From: Hordeum vulgare subsp. vulgare
Lineage: Eukaryota; Streptophyta; Magnoliopsida; Poales; Poaceae
Direction of reading: 5' to 3'
Length of the DNA stretch: 64,000 nucleotides
NCBI RefSeq assembly: GCF_904849725.1
Contig: NC_058518.1
Coordinates: forward strand, 214,780,741-214,844,740
Below, piece after piece: positions 57,701-64,000 of the stretch. The position numbers and the translations under genes are program-made. The notes below the pieces were generated by a model that was given only the letters and a program-made list of their open reading frames with translations, did no database searches and was not told the DNA's origin. Numbering within the stretch: position 1 is the stretch's first letter; each line of letters starts with the position of its first letter.

Positions 57701-58786
57701 AATTTGTGTGAGTATTGTTTCAGAAATGGGATTAGATTTATGATGTCTCGACCGTCCCAACCTTACCAGTACAACCATGTTACCTTTTATGGGACGGGGC
57801 TATGTTGATTACCCTGGTCGGTGCTAGCATAGAGCCACATTACTAGTGGCGGGAGTGATGTGTGGTCACTCTCGTGATGGGGTCGTGCCAGGTAGGACGA
57901 CTATGCCATTTTTATGAGTTCCAGGCACACCGTTGGTCCCCGCATGGTTGATACTATCCAGAGTCGATGCTCGTCAGACGTACAACATGTGGGCTTGGTA
58001 CCAATCGAGAGCACCTCTTTGTCTAGTATCGTCAGGGGAAAGGCAGTGATCAGGTACTTACCTCATGTATGTTATATACCACGAGTCGTGGATGACAAGG
58101 AAGTTTCCCGGATAAAACTATTCGAATAGCCGTGTCCACGGTCAAGGATAGTTGGGTAATCCTGCTTAAACTACGTCCAATCGTTTCCGCATAAACCAAG
58201 TGTGTGTGAGTGGTGATAAAAAGGTGTTATTATGGAAGTAATGATATGACCAAGTTTGGTGACTTGGCATATAGGGTTAGCCCGGATGGTTCAGCCCTCG
58301 ACAGATATATTGATATCTGTAACCTGTTCTTCAAAAGTAATTATTTAACTTGATGCATATTCTTGAGCATTCCACCAAAGATGCATGTTATTGTTATTCT
58401 TCACTTTCAATGTTCATATCATGGGCTGTTGGCGAGTACATTTAAAAGTACTCATTGGCTTGCCACCAGTTATATTAATGACCAGACATGGAAAGACCGG
58501 AGTTTGGAGATGAGGACGTCTTCGAAGACGCCCCTGCAAACTAGGACGCTTTCGAGTCAAAGTGCCTGTCGGTGTAGGCTTGGTGGCATGGGCACCCGCT
58601 TAGCCCCTATAATTTCCACTATTAGTTGTATCAGTATGATTTGGCCTTAGGCCCAACCTTGTGAACTTGACCATTTGGTCATGTGATGTAATAATTCGGT
58701 ACTCAGATGTAAGACTCTTATTAATCAGTATCCGTGTGTTCGGTGAGCATTGATCTCTGCTCGACTTGTAAGTTGGGGTCCCCACA
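54735..58786 (+). repeat. RLG-E 5' LTR
   Basis: 4052 bp, tgtcacaccctg to ggtccccaca, TG..CA ends intact. It is the reference for the partial LTRs of RLG-D and of 1-2567. Non-coding throughout; ORFs on both strands in 55900-56880 are GC shadows. Confidence 0.88.
56339..56347 (+). promoter_or_regulatory. TATA box of RLG-E LTR
   Basis: TATTTATAG followed by 'acctccccctcgctcctgca', 1.6 kb into the LTR; likely R-region start about 30 bp on. Confidence 0.6.
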
Positions 58787-58790
58787 GAGC

Positions 58791-58802
58791 TGGTATTAGA
58801 GC
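58791..58802 (+). other. RLG-E primer-binding site (tRNA-iMet type)
   Basis: tggtattagagc, one C-to-T change from the iMet complement seen exactly at 26683. Confidence 0.85.
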
Positions 58803-58926
58803 CATCCTGACTATAGGAAGTGTTAGCTAGCATGGACGACAGCCAAGACGACTAGTGCACATAGACCTTAACCTGACATTCTGCACCCACTCAAAACTTT
58901 CTAACCCTCTCCTCTACATCTTATAG

Positions 58927-59685
58927 ATGGCCACCGTACCTAAGATGCTTCTAGAGACGGGATTTCCTCTACTTTTGAGTGATACCCTCGAGAAGTGCCA
59001 ACTACGACGCACGCCCATCTTCCTCTACCACGAGCACTAGGTCAACGCCGAAACTAAGGAATATCACGTGGACGTGATAGTGAAGTCTAATGACTCCCCG
59101 ACTAGTTGGTTCTTCGAAGGACCAGAGATGGAGGATCTGCTGTTGGCAGTCGAGACCGCAGCACGAGAGGTGCTTGTGCGACTCCACGACATCCTTGCCG
59201 AGATGGCTGACGAGCCAGCTACTTGTCACCTACCCTTCGCTAAGAACGGGATAGACGGGAGTTGGACACTCAACCCATCTTCCGTGGACGGGACGCCACT
59301 AAGGTTTCTAACCTACTTCAATCTCTCCTCCGACACATTGATGCACCTTTTGATCAAAGAGTCAACAATGATTCGCCAAGAGCTCCACCAAGTCAAGGAT
59401 CTGCTTCGCACGGAGAAGATGAAGAACCAGAAGGTGAAAAAGGAAGGAGCACCCGAAGGACCACCTGGCTTCGCTTTCTGGGGAGGAATACCACCGCTTT
59501 AGGCCACTCTTCTCCAGAATCGTCGCCTGACCGCGGAAGAATACACCGAACTCTTCGCTACCTCACCAACCAAGAGACGCTGTGATGGTCCGCTTCCTTC
59601 TCCTACTCCTTCAAAGAAGGGAAGCACTGATGAAGATGAAGATGAAGACGAAGACCCCACAGAACCCGCTTATGAGTCCGCATAG
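58927..59685 (+). pseudogene. RLG-E pre-gag ORF ('ORF0')
   Basis: A single frame of 253 codons with two TAG stops (59038 and 59500). Starts MATVPKMLLETGFPLLLSD. Has FLYHEH, SPTSWFFEGPE, VLVRLHDILAEMADEPATC, GSWTLNPSSVDGTPLRFLTYF, a helical/charged region (VKDLLRTEKMKNQKV) and an acidic end (DEDEDEDEDPTEP). Homologous to the ORF at 26856 in RLG-D. I recognise no known domain, and its separation from gag by about 265 bp suggests either a separate protein or a 5' exon. Conservation between two diverged copies argues that it was once a real protein. Confidence 0.65.
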
Positions 59686-59950
59686 TCTGCCGCTTAGTAT
59701 TAGTAGCGTAGGTAATTAGGAGTTACTCCCCGAGCGCATGAGTTCATGTATCGGTTCAGTGATCCATGAGTGTTGTGTAAGCATGTTGGATGCAAGTCCC
59801 ATTCTGCCTTAGGCAGCTTGTTAGCGACTACATCGCTTGATTTAAACTAATGCATTAGCTTTCCAAAAACATCAGACCCCCTCTTTACTAGAGCATCATC
59901 CCTTATGATTCAGCCAGTGCTGCAAATTGACATGTCTACTCCCTGACATG
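59686..59950 (+). other. Leader between pre-gag ORF and gag of RLG-E
   Basis: No frame; corresponds to 27646-27925. Confidence 0.5.
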
Positions 59951-61144
59951 ATGGTGAATGCAACTCGCAACAGCACCTTCGGCAACCCCGGTTGTGCCTC
60001 CTCAGGAGAGCAGCAGGGAGCTGGACACGAAGCTCAAGCTAGAGATCACCACGAGCAGCAAGACGACGTTCCACTACCACCGCCTCCTCCCGAAAGCTTG
60101 ACTATGCCTCGGTTCCTTCAAGCTCTTCGAGAGGAACGTCAAGCCAACAATGCCGCTATTCAGCAGCTCGCTCAAACCTTGGTGAACAACCCGCCGCAGA
60201 ACGGGAATGGCAATGGTCGCTCTACTCTCTGTGAGTTCATGCGAACTACACCACCCATATTCACAGAGATGACTGAACCATTGGATGCCGAAGACTGGAT
60301 CCGTACTATCGAAGACCTCCTCGCGCTGGTCAAATGCACTGATAATCATGAGAAGGTCCTCTATTCTTCTCACTGTCTCGGTGGCACAGCCATAGCTTTG
60401 TGGGATGGATTTCAGATCATGCGAGCAGGGCAAGTCATCACTTGGGTTGTGTTCAAAGATGGATTCCGCGCTCCTCACATTCCTCCTGGAATGATGACCA
60501 TTAAGAAGCAGGAATTCCGAGCCTTAAGGCAAGGCAGTGGATCCGTTAAGGAGTATTTGCAGAAGTTCAACCTCGTGTCAAGATACACACATGAAGACGT
60601 CAACACTGAGGCCGCCAAAGTGGAACACATTATGGAAGGACTGCATCAGTCACTCTCGTATCAGCAGGTTGTTTGTGAATGATGGACCTTCAACGATCTG
60701 GTTAATAAGGCCCTAATGTTGGAACACAAGCGTCGTGCTATGGACGACACCCGTAAGCACAAGCTAATGGGTAGTGGAGGACCGAGTAACCAAAAGCCAC
60801 ACCCATGGCAGTCAGCTCTAGCATGTCCCAATTATTAGCTGCAGCAGTACAAGTATCCAACATTTCGCCAGAACTACCAGCCTCGGCAGCAAGTCAACAC
60901 CAAGCCAGCAATCAATCCACTGAACAACAGTGGAGTCAAGACCAATCTTCTAGCACAAGTTACCTGTTTTGGATGTGGACAAACAAGGCACTATTCCAGG
61001 CAGTGTCCCAATAAGAAGCCCGACGCACCGCGCCCAAATGCGCCAAATCAAGGCCAAGGAGCACCAGGCAGGAATCAGGCTCCCCGCAATCAGCAATATC
61101 ACAGCTGGCGGTGGATTTATCAAATTTCTGCAAAAGAGGCATAG
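59951..61144 (+). pseudogene. RLG-E gag, nearly intact
   Basis: Start MVNATRNSTFGNPG chosen by match to RLG-D. Gag domain at residues about 90-240: PPIFTEMTEPLDAEDWIRTI, KVLYSSHCLGGTAIALWDGF, TIKKQEFRALRQGSGSVKEY, FNLVSRYTHEDVNTEAAKV. A TGA at 60680 (CGA expected) and a TAG near 60836 interrupt it. A complete zinc knuckle CFGCGQTRHYSRQC (CX2CX4HX4C) lies at 60965-61006. The frame ends in TAG at 61142 where gag and protease would normally be continuous. Confidence 0.88.
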
Positions 61145-61668
61145 GAAGACCCATACTGCATCCTGGGTACGTTCCTCACCAACTCTACCCCAACAACAAT
61201 ATTGTTTGATTGTGGGCTTCGCATTCTTTTGTTACACAAAGAATTGTGGGAAAATGTGGTTTAAAACCTACCCTGCTTCGCGGGCAAATGGCAATTCAAA
61301 CCCCGGGAGCAGTATTGAGGACCAACCTAGGATGTAGGAAGGTTGGGATAGTTATCAATGGGACGAGCTTCTCAGCGGATCTTATTGTGCTTATGTCGCA
61401 TGGCCTAGAAGTAATTCTCGGCATGGATTGGTTGGCCAAACATCAAAGCATCCTGGACTGTGCCAACAGGGCCATTACCATGACAAGCGACCAAGGGGTC
61501 AAAGTTAAGTATGTCCCTGAACCAGTACCCGCTCGAGTACCACAGGTTAACAGCTTGTCAGAGGTAGAACTCGATAGAGTGCCAATAGTCTGTGAGTAAC
61601 CGGATGTCTTTCCTGATAAGCTACTGGGAATGCCTTCTGACCGAGACATCGAGTTCATCATTGAGCTC
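61145..61668 (+). pseudogene. RLG-E protease, frameshifted
   Basis: Active site LFDCGA is reached at about 61206, but one G is missing (gggct instead of ggggct), shifting the frame to the one at 61210. Then TPGAVLRTNLGCRKVG, VILGMDWLAKHQSILDC. A TAA at 61597 follows VPIVCE, then PDVFPDKLLGMP leads into RT. Ends at the solo-LTR-G insertion after IEFIIEL. Confidence 0.83.
61664..61668. other. Solo-LTR-G target-site duplication (left)
   Basis: agctc; identical copy at 63301-63305. Confidence 0.9.
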
Positions 61669-63300
61669 TGCTACTGTAACAAAAGACCTTCCAACGACGC
61701 CAGAAACGTGCTGACTGGAGACTATTCTTGTCTTGATACTCCTCAGCAACGACACCAGGAATCCTTCTGCTACGGCTACGCCTTAAGGGACTTCCTAGGC
61801 AAATATCCAAAGGATTTCCCCCGTGGCCTTGGAGCCTTGCGTTGGTGTTCCCTTGAAGTGGAAAGGGTGATGTAGCACAGCGGTGGTAAGTATTTCCCTC
61901 AGTTTGAGAACCAAGGTATCGATCCAGTGAAGGAGTATCTCAAGTGCCTCCACAAACACAAAAATCTTGCTCCCAACGCTATGAAGGGGTTGTCAATCCC
62001 TTATAGATTGTTCGCCTAGTGAGAACTGAAAGCAACAAAGTAACAAAGCAAAGTAAAAGCGGAAGTGGAAACGATAGGTGTCAATAGACCCGGGGGTCGT
62101 AGTGTTTACTAGTGGCTTCTCTCATGAAAGCAAGTAGATGGTGGATGAGCAAATTACTGTCGAGCAATTGATAGAACCACGCAAAGTCGTGACGTCATCT
62201 ATAGCAATGATTATATCTGTAGGCATCACGTCCAAAACAAGTAGACCGATACTTTCTGCATCTACTACTATTACTCCACACGTCGACCGCTATCCAGCAT
62301 GCATCTAGTGGATTTACTCCAAAAGTACAGAGTAACGCCTTAAGCAAGATGACATGATGTAGATGGACAATCTCATATATACGACAAAGCCCACCTTGTT
62401 ACACATGATGGCAACAACACGATGTGTGCCTTGCTGCCCCTACTGTCACTGGGAAAGGTCACCAGACGGTAAGAACCCAAAACCAAGCACTTCTCCTATT
62501 GCAAGAATCATAGATCTAGTTGGCCAAACAAAACCCAAGACTCGGAGAGCTTACAAGGATATCAAATCATGCATATCAAAAATCAGCAAAGCCTCAAATA
62601 TATAACATAGATAATCTGATCACAAATCCACAATTCATCGGATCTCGACAAACACACCGCCAAAGAGGATTATGAAGATCATGGAGAACTTTGTATTGAA
62701 GATCCAAGAGAGAGAAGAAGCCATCTAGCTACTAACTACGGACCCGTACTTCTGAAGTGAACTACTCACGAGTCATTGGAGGGGCGATGATGTTGATGTA
62801 GAAGCCCTCCAACTCCAAAGTCCCCTCCGGCAGGGCACCGGGAAGGGTCTCCAGATGAGATCTCGTGGAAACGGAAGCTTTCGGCGGTGGAAAAGTATTT
62901 TCATGGATCCCTTGATTTTTTTCTTCTGTATTTTAGGGAATGTATAGGCGAAGGAGCTAGGTCAGGGGGGCGCCAGGGGGGGCACAAGCCTGCTGGCCGC
63001 CGCGCCCCTGGTGGCGGCTAGGGGGCTTGTGGGATCCCTGTAGCTCTCTTGGCTTGGCCCACAAGCCCCCTGATCTTCTTCCGTTCAGGAAAATTTTATT
63101 TCGGTAATTTTATTCCGTTTGGACTCCGTTCCAAAATCAGATCTCAAAAGAGCCAAAAACACAGAAAAAACAAACTGACACTTGGCACTGAATTAATAAG
63201 TTAGTCCCAAAAAAGATATAAAAGGTACATAAAACATCCAAAGATGACAAGATAACAGCATGAAACCATCAAAAATTATAGATACGTTTGAGACATATCA
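61669..63300 (-). mobile_element. Solo-LTR-G: solo Gypsy LTR in RLG-E
   Basis: 1632 bp with TG..CA ends and a perfect 5-bp TSD agctc. On the minus strand it starts tgatatgtctcaaacgtatc and ends 'gttacagtagca'. The start resembles that of the RLG-C LTR. No internal domain, so it arose by LTR-LTR recombination. Near its 3' end (plus-strand 61685-61765) it holds two degraded tRNA-Asp PBS-like sequences. Short ORFs within it are not credible. Confidence 0.88.
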
Positions 63301-63305
63301 AGCTC

Positions 63306-64000
63306 ATGCCCGGATCAAGGCCTATCCATAAGAAGCCTTACAGGATGGGATCCGAAGAGCTAGCGGAGTTGAAGAAGCAGCTGGATGAGCAACTCAGGAA
63401 AGGGTTTATTAGTCCGAGTGCGTCACCTTGGGGATCACCTGTTCTTTTCGTGTCCAAGAAGGATGGAACTATCAGACTCTGCGTCGATTACCGTTCTCTC
63501 AATGAGGTCACGATCAAGAAAAAGTATCCACTCCCCAATATTGAAGACTTGTTTGATCAGTTAAATGGAGCTAAGGTATTCTCCAAGATCGATCTCTGAT
63601 CTGGATATTACCAATTGAAGATCCAAGCCGAAGACATACCCAAGACTGCGTTCATGACCCGGTATGGTTTCTACGAATGCATTGTCATGTCTTTTGGATT
63701 GACTAATGCCCCAACTTACATCATGTACCTCATGAACAAGGTCGTCATGGAATACCTGGACAAGATTGTCATCATATTCATTGATGACATATTAATCTTT
63801 TCCAAGTCTGAAGAAGAGCATGAGCAACACTTGAGGTTAGTATTGGAAAAGCTTCAAGAGCACCAGCTTTATGCCAAATTCAGCAAGTGCCAATTCTGGC
63901 TTAACGAAGTTGTATTCTTGGGTCATACCATGACGTCAAGTGGTTTGGCAGTTGATCCCTCCAAGATTACTACGGTAACCAACTGGGAATCGCCAATTGA
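63306..64000 (+). pseudogene. RLG-E reverse transcriptase, partial (window end)
   Basis: Continues protease once the solo LTR is removed, in frame (GAG CTC then ATG). [34 protein letters not shown] block ([15 protein letters not shown]), [24 protein letters not shown] then a TGA at 63597 (CGA expected), [16 protein letters not shown], and the catalytic [10 protein letters not shown] at about 63778. Thumb motif [14 protein letters not shown]. Only one stop in 695 bases makes it the best-kept pol in the window. Confidence 0.9.

Larger units (their letters stand above)
54735..64000 (+). mobile_element. RLG-E: Tekay-like chromovirus, 5' part (continues past window)
   Basis: 4052-bp 5' LTR, iMet-type PBS, pre-gag ORF, gag, protease, RT; the rest is outside. 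Inserted into the integrase of RLG-F (left flank gctgc). Interrupted by solo-LTR-G. Same family as RLG-D by LTR, pre-gag ORF, gag and pol, but less decayed, so probably younger. Confidence 0.88.

Overview
The window is gene-poor, transposon-packed DNA from a large grass genome, most likely Triticeae (wheat, barley, rye, Aegilops). That assignment is inferred from the repeat types and from grass-type LTR, PBS and CACTA sequences; I could not run a database search. I see no intact host gene, no tRNA or rRNA gene and no CRISPR array. Almost everything is a nest of LTR retrotransposons plus one CACTA DNA transposon. All of the coding regions carry stops and frameshifts.

Layout, with element labels used only here. 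1-2567: a Gypsy LTR cut by the window edge. 2568-15116: unclassified AT-rich sequence split by RLG-A (3375-12396, + strand, 5-bp TSD gaatc), a Tat-like Gypsy element with gag and protease, no pol, and an antisense ORF. 15117-52755: RLG-D, a Tekay-like chromovirus (+ strand). Its 5' LTR carries a CACTA transposon, CACTA-H (16909-26654, TSD tac). Its 3' LTR carries RLG-B (33906-51816, - strand), a relative of RLG-A that has protease, RT, two RNase H domains and integrase but no gag, plus an antisense ORF with a B3-like domain. RLG-B is itself split by RLG-C (36740-46010, + strand), an Athila-like non-autonomous element with 1.37-kb LTRs and a tRNA-Asp type PBS.

52756-53353 is unclassified. 53354-54734 is the 3' end of a Reina-like chromovirus, RLG-F (- strand), whose integrase is interrupted by RLG-E (54735 to beyond 64000, + strand), another Tekay-like element with a 4052-bp LTR. 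RLG-E is interrupted between protease and RT by solo-LTR-G (61669-63300, TSD agctc).

Points of most interest. RLG-A and RLG-B are complementary gag-only and pol-only halves of one family. They carry unrelated antisense cargo at the same site: a 'putative gypsy-type transposon' domain plus coiled coil in A, and an AT-hook plus B3-like protein in B. The two Tekay-like elements share an extra ORF upstream of gag. RLG-C has an LTR-like segment in its interior just upstream of a second ORF. Most in-frame stops across the window are TAG, as expected from decay of methylated CAG sites. Nesting gives a relative order of insertion: D before CACTA-H and B; B before C; F before E; E before G.
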